From positions 662,001 through 726,000 of the forward strand of contig JACVTC010000033.1 in assembly GCA_016946835.1 (NCBI GenBank): DNA of 64,000 nucleotides, in the 5' to 3' direction. This document shows positions 52,432 to 63,010 of this stretch, one piece after another; position 1 is the first letter of the stretch; every line of letters starts with the position of its first letter. Made by a program: the position numbers and the translations under genes. The notes beneath the pieces are model-generated. The model ran no database searches and was not told the origin of the DNA. It saw only the letters and a list, made by a program, of their open reading frames with translations. This stretch comes from Neocallimastix lanati (nom. inval.). Lineage: Eukaryota; Neocallimastigomycota; Neocallimastigomycetes; Neocallimastigales; Neocallimastigaceae.

Positions 52432-52947
52432 CATAAATAAAAGAATTAACAAATAAATAAATAAATTATAAAAATAATAGTACAAATAAAATATAATAAA
52501 ATACAATTAATATAATAAAATAAAATAAAATAAAATAAAAAATTAAAAGAAATAATAATAGTAAAAATAATAAACAAAATAAATAATTGATAAAAAAAAT
52601 ATAAAATAAAAATAAAATTTTTTTTCTTATATAGTGTAAAATTTTATAACTTTTAATTAACATAAAAATTTAATGTTCTATAATATAAAATTGTAATACC
52701 AATAATAAGAATAAAAGTTTTAAATATAAATAATAAAGTATTCCTATTCTTTTTTTTTTTATGGTGGTTAAATATATTGAAAAAATTTCCTTTTATATTA
52801 TAATTTTACAACTCGGTAATATTAATGAATACAAAGAAAAAAAATAAAAATAAAAATAAATTAAAATAATTAAAAATATAAAATATAAAATAAATGAACA
52901 TATATAAAATATAAAATAAATGAACATATATAACAAATAATAAATAA

Positions 52948-52978
<31 letters not shown>

Positions 52979-53654
52979 CGAATAAATTATAAATAAATTA
53001 TAAATAATTAAATAATTAAATAAATATGATGTAGTTATATCTTTTTATTAAAATCAATATCAATTCAATGTACTTTAAACTTTATTATCATTATTAATAT
53101 CAATACTAATGAAATATTATTAAAAAAATATTTTATCTTATAAAAACTTTTTATAATAATTGTTATTATTACATTTTAGTAATAAATTAAAACAAAAAAT
53201 TATAATATTTATATTAAAATAAGATTTAAATATTAGAGTCATATATTAATTAAAAATATTAAAATAAATAATATTAAAGAATAGAAAATAAGACTTTCAA
53301 ACATAAATGGTATTTATTATATTTATTTAGTATATGACATACGTTTTCACATGTATCAACGATTTTATTAAAGTGATATTTTATTAATATTTCTTTATAT
53401 AAATGATAATTAATAATTTTAAAAATTCTTTTATTCTTTCAAATGATATAAATTTACTATACAAATAATTTAAATATTAACTCGTATATTTATTTTTTTT
53501 TTTTTTTATTATAAATATTAACTCGTATATTTATTTTTTTTTATTATAAATATTAACTCGTTTATTTATTTATTTTTTTTATTATAATTATTTATTATTA
53601 TTATCATCATTATCATTATTTTATTTATAATTATTACAATTTATTTATTAATTA

Positions 53655-53690
<36 letters not shown>

Positions 53691-54037
53691 TGTATTAATA
53701 TTTTTAAATCTCATATTTCTTTAAATGTACTTTTGCACTACACTGGTTTTATGTTACACATAATGAAATGTAATACTGTTTAATAATAATTAATTATATA
53801 AAAAAAAATTAATGAAATAAAAGTTTAAATAGGGATTCTTGTTTTGATATTTTTGAGAAGAATTAAGAAGAATTATTAGTTTTATAATAAAAAAAATAAG
53901 TAAAGGGTTTTAATAAAATAAATAAAAATTATAAAAAAAAAATTTTTTTTTTGTCATAATTTAAACCCCTGTCAAATGGTAATAATATAAAAAAAAGAAA
54001 AATAAAATAAAAAAAATAGATATTTAATATTTATTAT

Positions 54038-54078
<41 letters not shown>

Positions 54079-55144
54079 ACAATTGGTTTATTTTTCATTA
54101 TTTTCATTATTTATATAATTATTATTTATTTAATTATTATTACTGTTAATTATTATTAATTATTTATAGCTTTTTGGTTTAATAGTACTTTTTTAATTTT
54201 TTTTTTTTAATTATAAAAAAGAAATAATTATATTAATATTAATTACAATAATAAAAATATGAGAAAAAGAAAGGAAATAATTATTCTAATATAATGGTGT
54301 TTGTTTTAAAAGTATTTATCATAATAATTTTTATGATAAAAAATTATTATATATATATTATTCTAGTTAAAAGAATTCATACTACATTAAATCAAGAACA
54401 ATTGAATTTAATAAAAAAAACCATAATTATTAAAAGTTAATGTATCAAATACATTAATAATTGAAAATTTATTCAATTTTTAATTTGATGACTACTATTA
54501 ATCTTTTTTATTTAATAAAAATAAAAAAAAAATAAAAAATAAAAAAATTTATTGTGTATCATAAATTAAAATGTTGCAAAAATAAAAAACAAATGGAATA
54601 AAATGATAAAGAACCAATAACTAAATCCAAGTGAGTGAAAGTTTAATAGTTATTAAAATGAATAGATTATAAAAAAAATTTTATCAATAATAGGAAATTT
54701 ATTCGAATTTTTGATTTTGTATATAAATGGATGGGTTTAAATTTTTTCTTTATTGATGACTTATTGATTATATATTATTTTATATATTGTATAATATATT
54801 ATATTAAATATTATAAAACAATAATATTATATATCTTTTTTTTTTTTTTTTTTTAAATTAAATAGTACACATATGATTTAAAGTTGGTAATAAAAATTTA
54901 TATACTAAATAAAGTTCTTATAAATTAATTAAAAATTATACCATACATTTCTGTCACAAAGTTAATCATATTTTTTTTTATTATTATACTATTATAATAT
55001 ATTATAACTATTAAACTTTTTTATATCTGTTTTAAAAATTAATAATTTTTTTATTTATCGTTATTTATATTAAATTTAAAACAAGTATATTTTAATATAT
55101 ATATTTTTTTTTATTTTATTTACATTTTGAGTTATTAAATTAAG

Positions 55145-55181
<37 letters not shown>

Positions 55182-55464
55182 TTTTCTTTTTTTTTAATTG
55201 TAAGAAGCTTTAAATAAGAAAATATAATACTACAGATATTTTGTAATCTCTTTTTATTCTATTCTTATATATATTGATAAACGAAGTAATTAAGAATCAA
55301 AAATTTTATGAAATAAAGAGAACTTAACTTAAAATAAATAAAATATTAGAATAAATTTAGTTTTGTATATAAAATAAAAAATATTTAAATAAATATCTTT
55401 TTAAATTTTATTCCATTTTATATAAGTATTTAGTAATTTTTAATTAACGGAGCAAATATTCAGG
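52109..55464. other. Intergenic between membrane-protein genes 3 and 4
   Basis: 3.4 kb, AT-rich, no gene supported. It contains an (AT)n run just after gene 3, a duplicated ATAAATGAACATATATAA at about 52890-52932, a poly-T tract at about 54040-54076 and a poly-A tract at about 55146-55178. Confidence 0.5.
53474..53582. repeat. Imperfect tandem repeat around ATTAACTCGTATATTTATT
   Basis: Three head-to-tail copies of AAATATTAACTCGTATATTTA plus a T-tract and ATTAT. The copies differ mainly in T-tract length, consistent with slippage. Non-coding. Confidence 0.75.
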
Positions 55465-56526
55465 ATGAATTGGAATTTTGGTGACCACAACATTTGGAAT
55501 AAAGATAATGATAAACAAAATAATCCATTTAATAATAATGATAATGGAAATGATTATTTTGGTATGAACAAAGATAACGGTCAAAATAATAATGGAGATA
55601 ACGGTTTTCATTTTCCATTTGGGAATAATAACAATGATAGCAAAAATAATAATGGAAATGATAATAATAACAATAATGGAAATAATAATAATAATAATGG
55701 AAATCATTGGTGGGAAAATATTGGCAATAACAATAACAAAGACAATAACCAAAACAATAACCAAAATAATGACCAAAATAATGACCAAAATAATGACCAA
55801 AATAATAACCTAAATAATAACAATAACATTAATGAAGCTAATACTACACCAGTTAAACCTGTTGCTCCCGCTGTCCTTAAACAAACTACTTCAAATGTTG
55901 CCACTTCAACAATATCAGCTACTTCAACTGTTGATATGAATCAAAACTTAACCAATAGTACTGCAAGTGAAACCAATCTTAATATTGAGGAAAAGAATAA
56001 TAAAGGTTTACCAATGTTTCCTATTATTTTAGTTACTGTTGTTATAGCAGGAATAGCATTCTTTATTATTAGAAAAAGAAAAAATGAAAAAGAAAAACAA
56101 GAAATATTTGAAAATATTACCTTCAATGATAATGGTGGATTATTTAATCCAACTTATCCAAATCCAAACTATCAAGAATATGCTGCTGCATTCAGTAGTC
56201 CACCAAAACAAGATTATAATAATACAAATTATCAAGAAGCAACTTATTCTCAAGGTTATGCTGAACCAACTGTTCAAGCTAAAACATATGATTCAAATAC
56301 TCAAACCCAAACATATGATTCAAATGCTCAAGTACAAACTTATGATCCAAACGCTCAAGGTTATTATCAACAACAAACATATGATCCAAATGCACAAGTA
56401 GGATTCAATGTTCCTCAGCCTGTAATGAATGATCAACAATTTATAAATCCTAGTCAACCGATGAATAATGCTGTTGGTAGTGCTGGTTATGTTGCAGCAA
56501 TTACAAATGATAAACCTCAATATTAA
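55465..56526 (+). CDS. Single-pass membrane protein 4 of the cluster
   Basis: 353 residues, intronless. It has an Asn/Gly/Asp-rich N-terminal region (~1-125) with (D/N)QNN repeats and aromatic patches (MNWNFGDHNIWN, HWWENIG), then a Thr/Ser-rich stretch ~126-175. A transmembrane helix lies at ~182-202 (LPMFPIILVTVVIAGIAFFII) before RKRKNEKEK. The tail has YQEYAAAFSSP, comparable to YQDYASLLASP in gene 1, and four TYDPNAQ/TYDSNAQ repeats. There is no signal peptide. It shares plan, orientation and tail style with the three upstream genes but little direct N-terminal identity. Function unknown. Confidence 0.86.
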   Translation: MNWNFGDHNIWNKDNDKQNNPFNNNDNGNDYFGMNKDNGQNNNGDNGFHFPFGNNNNDSKNNNGNDNNNNNGNNNNNNGNHWWENIGNNNNKDNNQNNNQNNDQNNDQNNDQNNNLNNNNNINEANTTPVKPVAPAVLKQTTSNVATSTISATSTVDMNQNLTNSTASETNLNIEEKNNKGLPMFPIILVTVVIAGIAFFIIRKRKNEKEKQEIFENITFNDNGGLFNPTYPNPNYQEYAAAFSSPPKQDYNNTNYQEATYSQGYAEPTVQAKTYDSNTQTQTYDSNAQVQTYDPNAQGYYQQQTYDPNAQVGFNVPQPVMNDQQFINPSQPMNNAVGSAGYVAAITNDKPQY

Positions 56527-57178
56527 GAAATTGAAAAAAAAAAAAAAAAAAAAAAAAAAAAGTGTAAATTGTTGAACAATTTTATACTAAATTGATATTG
56601 AATATCAATAGGAAAAAAAATTTTTAAATTAAAATGAAATTAATAAGAATAAAAAATAAAAAATATAATATTCAGATAACTTTTTAATTAAATATTTATT
56701 ATAAATTATTTCAATTTAAACAAATTTTTAACCAATACGAATTTTAATCATAAACGTACCTATTCAATAAATTATATATTATAATAAGATAATACATTGA
56801 AAAAAAAATAATAAAATAAATTAATTGTAGATAAATATGAATACTTTTAAATAGTTTATATTTTTATTCTTCTAAATTTTTAACATAAATATTAATATTA
56901 AATATCATGTTTAATAATATAATATTTCGTATAAGCTAAATATGAAATTAACAAAATAAAAATATAGTAAAAAAAAAAAAATATGTACATGTAATGAAAT
57001 ACTTATTTATAATAGAATTAAAATTTATATAGTAAAGTATATATATTATTTTCAATTATTTAAAAAGAAATAAATAAATGTTAATATATTAAAATTCAAA
57101 ATTTATCCAATAAAGGTGTTTTTTTTTTTTTTTTTTTTTTTTTTAGTTGTAAATCAAAGTTTTAATTTTTACAATATC

Positions 57179-57211
<33 letters not shown>

Positions 57212-57442
57212 CTGAAGAAAGTTTATTTATAAAAAAAAAAAAAAAAAAAAAAAAGAAAAAAAAGAAAAAAAAGAAATAAAAAAAGAAATACAAATTGAAA
57301 TTGAAATTGAAATAAATTTTAATAAGATTAAAACTAAAAACTAAATATATATATATAAAAGGATTAAAGAAGAAAGCCTTTTTTATATTTTTAAAACCAA
57401 TTAATATAAATTGTAAATATTAAAAAACAATGATTTGATTAC

Positions 57443-57485
<43 letters not shown>

Positions 57486-57797
57486 AAATAATAAATTAGT
57501 AAATTTAACAATAATTCATCATTTAAACAAAACTCTTAAATCTATGATGTATATATATATTTATTTTTTTTTAAAATTAATTTTTTCCTATAATAATTAG
57601 AAATGTTAAAATAAAATAAAAAAAAAAATAAAGTTCTATCATAAATAAAAATTCTCACATACTCTCATAGAGAATGTAAAATTTTTCTTCAAATAAATTA
57701 AAAATTAAAACATTTAATTTGTGCTTCAAAATTAGTTTAAATGAATAAATTTTAAATAATATAAAAAATCTAAAAAAAAAAAAAAAAAAAAAATTTT
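56527..57797. other. 3' flank of membrane-protein gene 4
   Basis: AT-rich with no gene. It holds poly-A and poly-T tracts (about 57120-57145 and 57232-57254) and an ATT microsatellite at about 57443-57484. The right edge is the target site of the retroelement at 57.8 kb. Confidence 0.5.
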
Positions 57798-58248
57798 TTT
57801 TATTCATTAAAAAGGTCACTGTAGAGGGCGGGGTTCGAATCCTCGGCATGGCACCAAATAATCGGATGAGGTTTCTATCCTGGGATATCATGAGACCACA
57901 CGTGATGTCCATAAGGCTTTCCCTCAGATGATTATTTCACCCAACCCTGATACTACGCTTTGAATTGAAGCATAGACCTTGATGATTGTAAAATTTCCAA
58001 TCGCCAATGATTACACCCACTAGGGAGGAGTTAATGGTTCCGTTCTGATGCTCGTGGTCATTAGAGATATATGTAGGAACGTTAGGAATGCATCTCCGGG
58101 CAGTGTGTAACGACGATTGAGAGCGGCGAAGCTGATACAGTATGCCAATAACTCATCACCTTACAGTTAATTAATAACTGTATGGCCATATGGGAGATGG
58201 GTACCCATATGTGCAAGTCTATGTTTGTTTGATTTTATTCATTAAAAA
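57798..58248 (+). mobile_element. SINE-like retroelement, copy 2, with 16-bp target duplication
   Basis: The insert 57814-58232 (about 419 bp) is bounded by perfect direct repeats TTTTATTCATTAAAAA at 57798-57813 and 58233-58248. It begins with a tRNA-like 3' half (listed separately) containing a polymerase III B-box match. A body without open frames continues to a 3' end with two potential hairpins and a TTTG-type tail (TATGTTTGTTTG). The 3' 290 bp are nearly identical to the copy at 26.2 kb. The 5' half of the tRNA-like head (A box) is missing, so this copy is also 5'-truncated. Mobilisation by a LINE partner is inferred. Confidence 0.85.
57814..57856 (+). other. tRNA-like 3' half (T arm, acceptor strand, CCA)
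   Basis: CGGGG-TTCGAAT-CCTCG forms a 5-bp T stem with the canonical 7-nt loop. It is followed by 7 nt (GCATGGC), a discriminator A and CCA. GGTTCGAATCC is a perfect B-box match. There is no D arm or 5' acceptor strand before the target duplication, so it is not a functional tRNA gene but the head of the retroelement. An encoded CCA is unusual for eukaryotic tRNA genes and fits derivation from a mature tRNA. Confidence 0.75.
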
Positions 58249-58318
58249 ATTTTAAATTTTTAAATTTTTTATTTATTATTATTATTATTTTCATTTTTTC
58301 ATTTTTTTTCTTTTTTTT

Positions 58319-58420
58319 TGAATATGTGAAATATATGAAAAATGAACTTCAAATGTATTGAAACATATTGTAATATAAATTAAATACAAACCACAATATA
58401 AGAAAATAGGTAATATAAAG
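58319..58420. repeat. Dispersed AT-rich repeat, copy 2
   Basis: Counterpart of the segment at 40445-40530, sharing GAATATGTGAAATATA, TATTGAAACATATTGTAATA and CCACAATATAA. It lies just downstream of the SINE-like insertion. Confidence 0.5.
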
Positions 58421-59495
58421 TAATGGACATAAAAATATTAAAGGAAAGTTACTTAATTGATTATTTGTGCTGATAATTTAACTATCATATTTATTTTAGA
58501 AGTGAATAAAAAAACCTAATAGAGAAAAATAGCATAAATTAGCCTACAAAAAGAAATTAACTGAAATATTGAATCTTAACAAATAATGAAACTATTTACA
58601 TAATTTACTAATAAGTTTAAATGGGTTGAATAATATAATTAGTTATAAATATAATCAATTTTAATACCCCAAAATTTACGATTTATTAAGTACACTGATA
58701 TATAATTAATAATTTATTTTAAGGGCTATCGTTAAAACCATATATAAAAAAAAAGTTATCACTAATATTCAAGCAGATTATAATTGATAGTGATATAAAA
58801 CCCAATATATAAGAGATATTCACACAAACAAAGATGGTATAATATCACCCTTCAAGAGAAAGATTTCCATCATATAAATTGTATATATATATACACCATA
58901 TATTAAAAAAGATGTTTTAGATACATCCAATATTAATGATATAATAATATTAAATACTCAGCTTTAGTGGGAAAGTATGATATTACAAGCATATTTAAGA
59001 AATAATATTTAAATCTAATATTATCTTGTAATTCGATGTATTTAATCTATGAATAATAAATGATATACAAACCATTTTTTCAAATTATTATATTATATTT
59101 TAATAAGAAATGGATTTTTTTTAATGAATTCCATAAATAGAATTAGTTAATAAAGTTAATAAATATTTTTTTTTTATTTTATTTTAACCAAATAAAGCAT
59201 TATTAAAAAAAAAAATTAGATTATAAGATATTTTAATATATAAATAATGAAAAAATAAATAATAATTATTAATGTAATTTATAACTACTTTAATAATTAT
59301 ACTTTTTTATTAAAATGTGTTATTTAAATTGTTTATATGTTGTATAAATTTATGCTAATAATCCTTTTAAATGTATTGTGTAACTTATATATATATTACA
59401 AATGATATAAAACAAATATGTGTAGTAACATATTTGTATATTTAATAATAATTATTAAATATTAAATTTATATCTTTTTGATAATAATTATTTTA
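58421..59495. other. AT-rich stretch with decayed coding traces
   Basis: No gene supported. From about 58640 to 59060 the sequence reads as short open stretches broken by TAA/TAG on both strands, suggesting an old degraded transposon or gene, but no motif is recognisable. If the Ty3/gypsy element once continued leftwards beyond the inserted element, its missing polymerase is not readable here. Confidence 0.4.
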
Positions 59496-59861
59496 GGGAG
59501 AGTTGCATTTCCCCAAATTGCATTTCGCCAGGTTGCATTTCGCCAAGTGGCGTAGTATTAAAATGTTTCATTTCCCCAAGTTGCATTTCCCCAAGTTGCT
59601 TTTCGCCAGGTTGCATTTCGACAAGTAGAGTATTGATATAAATAAATGAATAAATAAATAAATATAAATTCAAAATATATTTTTTTTAAAATTGTTTTTA
59701 TGCGATATTAATAATATCTAATTTTATTTATTGATTTATTTATTTATTTAATAATTTTCAATTTGGCGAAATGCAACTTGGCGAAATGCCACATTTTTTT
59801 AATACGCCACATGCTTTCAAAAAAATTGGCGAAATGCAATTTGGCGAAATGCCCCACACCC
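59496..59861. mobile_element. TIR element with 15-bp subterminal iterons, copy A3
   Basis: About 366 bp. The left end GGGAGAGTTGCATTTCCCC and the right end (reverse complement GGGTGTGGGGCATTTCGCC) start long inverted repeats of roughly 110-130 bp. These are built from the iteron TTGCATTTCGCCAAG: about seven copies on the left and four inverted on the right, with variants such as CCCC for CGCC. The centre is AT-rich (ATAAATAAATAAATA) with no open frame. The termini and the GTGGCGT motif relate it to the MITEs at 40.1 and 49.7 kb. It abuts and truncates the Ty3/gypsy reading frame. Clustered subterminal repeats are typical transposase-binding arrangements. The transposase family is not identifiable. 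Confidence 0.7.
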
Positions 59862-62609
59862 GAAATTTTATACGCTTTTTGCTTAATTGGCGTAGTGTTT
59901 TCTTCTAAAATAATATGGTGAGGAAATAATTTAGAAGGTTCCAAATTATCAGAAGAAACGGCAATAATATCATCAAATTTTTTTAATAATTTACAAATTT
60001 TTTTATAATCTTTTTTGTTTTTAAATTTTATTTTATTAATAATAGAATTAATTACATCATCCTTTTCCTTAGCACTAATATTATAGTTGGATTCATTAGT
60101 ATTAACACATAAAATAGCCTCAACAATATCAATTTTTGGTTCAGGAGAAACACATAATAAAGACTGAGAACGGAAAGTATTTATATCTTCTATATTACTA
60201 ATAGGTACTAATTTATCGTCCATATTCATATAAGCAAGAACTTTATGAATTGTGTCAATAAGAATCCTGTTATCAGATTGTGTTTTAAGAAAAATAATCG
60301 CATCATAAAAAGGATCTTCTTTATCGGAAATTTTAAAATCAGTAATAAATTCAACAGAACCAAGTTTAACAGCTAAACGAACAATATCATAAACACGACT
60401 TATATCATCAACCATCGCTTGCTTAATGGTACTTTTATCGTGGCCAATAATTTGATAATTTTAACAAATTTATTTAAAAATTTACGTGATATTAAATTCG
60501 CATTACTACACGCGTCTATGAAAATGGAAGTAGGATAGCCATTAATATATATATCCACGTACAACTGCAACATCATGTTCATGTACAATACTATTATTAT
60601 TATTTAAATTATTAGCTATTTTAAAATTATAATTAATATCACTATAATTTTCTTTGTTACTAATATTGGTACTACTATTATCGTTATTATTATAGTTATT
60701 ATTTATAGTAGAATTAATAGCATTAATAATATTTTCATTTTGCTTTGAATTCTTAATACCTTTCATTAATTCGTCTTTAGAAATTTTTGAAATGTTAAGG
60801 AATTGTCCAATGGTAATATTTGCTGGAATATTTAATAAATCTTCAAAAATATTATATTGCTCATGGTTTCTCATCATCTGTATGGTAGGTTTTTGTTTCT
60901 TTTCTTTTTCTGCTAAATTTTCATTTTTCATTGTGTCCATATTATTAATTTTAACATTATTAACTGTCTTCATTTTATTAATTTTATTACTTGAATCATT
61001 ATCATTAATTTTATTATTAATGCTTTTTCTTTGCTGTGCTTTATTATGATCTTCAGCTTTTCCATTTTTATTTTCATTATTATTATCAATTTTAATATTA
61101 TAGTTAAGGACTTTTTTACTTATTCTTCTCGTAGATTTAATAATTCGTTTGTTATTTATAATATTATCTGTTGAATTATTATTTTGAATAAGAATACTAA
61201 TATTATTAATATCATTAAATATTAGTAGTTTGTGAATTATTATTGGAAGTTTTATCATAATTATTCGTTATATTGCGTAACTTCTTATTAGCGTTTGTTA
61301 ATATATTATTATATTTTTCATCTCTTTCTCTTTTGCAGCAGTTATAATTTCTTCCAAATTGTTATGATTGTCGTAAGAATATACTACAACAATGTCGCCA
61401 TTATAATCATTATTTTTATCATTTTCAAAATAGAATTGTTCATTATTATTCATATTATTATAATTATTATTATAATCATTATTATCATAATTGTTAAAAT
61501 TATCATTATCATAATCTTCATTATAATTATTATTATAAATATTATTGTAGTTATTATTATAATTACTATAATCATTATTAATACATATATTAGCAATATT
61601 GTTTTCACCATAATCATTATAGTTGGTATTTTGATTATCGTTAGCCTTATTCCGTAATCTAGTTTTTTGTATATTGATTATTGTTTTGTTGGTATCTAAG
61701 TTGTGGGTAATACCTAATAATATGGCCAGGCTCATGGTACCAGTAACATACTTTTATATGTAGGTTCTCTAAACCCCTAGTAATATCATCAACACTATTT
61801 AAACTATTATTGTTTGGAGTAAAATTGATATTTATTGGAACTTTTATATTATTCATTCTATTTAATGTGTTATTATTAATATTATTATAATTGTTATAAT
61901 TACTATTAAAATTATTACTCCTCTGTGATTTATTATTTAAATTCCTATTTTTATTTTGAAGATTTGTATTTAAGAATGAGCTATAATTATTATTTAATTG
62001 ATTGAAGTTCTGGTTGGGTCTATATCCACTAACAAAAGGATAATTATTAGAAATATTATTATGATTAAATTTTCTAACCTTTTGTATTGGGCAACTTCCG
62101 AGTTTTATTCTTTCGACCTATTCGGCAATTTTACAAGCAGCTTCAATAGTCTTGGCTTTTTCATTGACTACCTTTTCATAAATATCAGTTCGACTACGTA
62201 TAGAATTCTTGTAATCGTAGACTGATAATTTTGATTTATTCTCTGTAGATAATTGGCAGTAGTAATCCAAGTACCTATCGCTAAATTTCCCGGACACTTT
62301 CATTTGGTATAATCAGAAAAGTTTTTAATTCCCAAAATCTTTCATCTTCGTTTAGATGATACCTTTCCAGGAGGATATCTCTACACTCTTCTAAATTTAA
62401 AATTCTATTTGCTTCTACGAATTTGTCGCTAACAATTTGGATGGCTTCTTCTACAGTTCCTGACAAAATGAACTGAAATTTTTCTTCGTCATCAGTAACC
62501 TTTTTATCTTTAACCAATTTTACATAACGATATACCAAGCTTTTACATTCTTATTATTTCTACCTATAATTGACAGTGGAATTTTTCTTCCTTCACGGTT
62601 GGAGCTCAT
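59862..62609 (-). pseudogene. Decayed Ty3/gypsy retrotransposon (gag, protease, start of reverse transcriptase)
   Basis: Gag starts at ATG 62609 (MSSNREGRKIPLSI) and, after at least two frameshifts, reads through VKLVKDKKVTDDEEKFQFIL and SGKFSDRYLDYYCQL to a CCHC knuckle near 61750-61700 (CYWYHEPGHIIRYYP), where two Cys are Tyr. An Asn-rich spacer, then YNIFEDLLNIPANITIGQFL, leads to a retropepsin-like segment (IFIDACSNANLIS at about 60525-60490, DAC replacing the usual DTG/DSG). After another frameshift come VDDISRVYDIVRLAVKLG and EPSKLFPHHIILEENTTPIK, the start of gypsy reverse transcriptase. At 59861 the frame is cut by the iteron element and the rest of pol is absent. In-frame stops sit where Gln would fit (CAR to TAR), and Cys-to-Tyr changes are also transitions. 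The element cannot be active. Confidence 0.85.
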
Positions 62610-62658
62610 CTTCATATATTAAATGTATATATTATTATATATATATATATTTTTTTTC

Positions 62659-62714
<56 letters not shown>

Positions 62715-63010
62715 GTTATTATTATTCAAATTCAAACTAATAATTAACAACTATCTACTAAAATATACTAAGATAAATTATTTCCTAACCCTAAAAATTA
62801 TTATTATTAACTAATAATTATTTCCTAAATAATAAAAACTTTATTTACACTTAATTTTGAATTCAACAAATATGAATTATTAAATTCTAAATATGAAATT
62901 TATTTATAATATTGTAGTATATGAAGATAGGTTAATCGTTTTTGTTCTGATTCGATTTCTCAGTCTCCTACTTCATATTTGACTACAATAACTCTAACAC
63001 TAAATTTAAT
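62610..63010 (-). mobile_element. Possible 5' LTR / leader of the Ty3/gypsy element
   Basis: This region is upstream of gag. A GC-richer patch at about 62930-63060 reads on the minus strand TGTTAGAGTTATTGTAGTC (from about 62998) and could be an LTR 5' end, sharing its first 12 bases with the candidate solo LTR at 28.6 kb. A long ATT microsatellite (62657-62712) lies between it and gag. No primer-binding site or matching 3' LTR was found, so the call is tentative. Confidence 0.3.

Noticed and set aside
57814-57856. Functional tRNA gene
   Set aside because: The 5' acceptor strand, D arm and A box are missing and the segment sits inside a target duplication. It is a retroelement head.
57655-57912. 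85-codon minus-strand frame MDITCGLMISQ..
   Set aside because: It is antisense to the SINE-like head and runs into a poly-Phe tract. No support.
61295-61657. 120-codon plus-strand Ile-rich frame
   Set aside because: It is a shadow of the Asn-rich spacer of the gypsy gag-pol on the minus strand.
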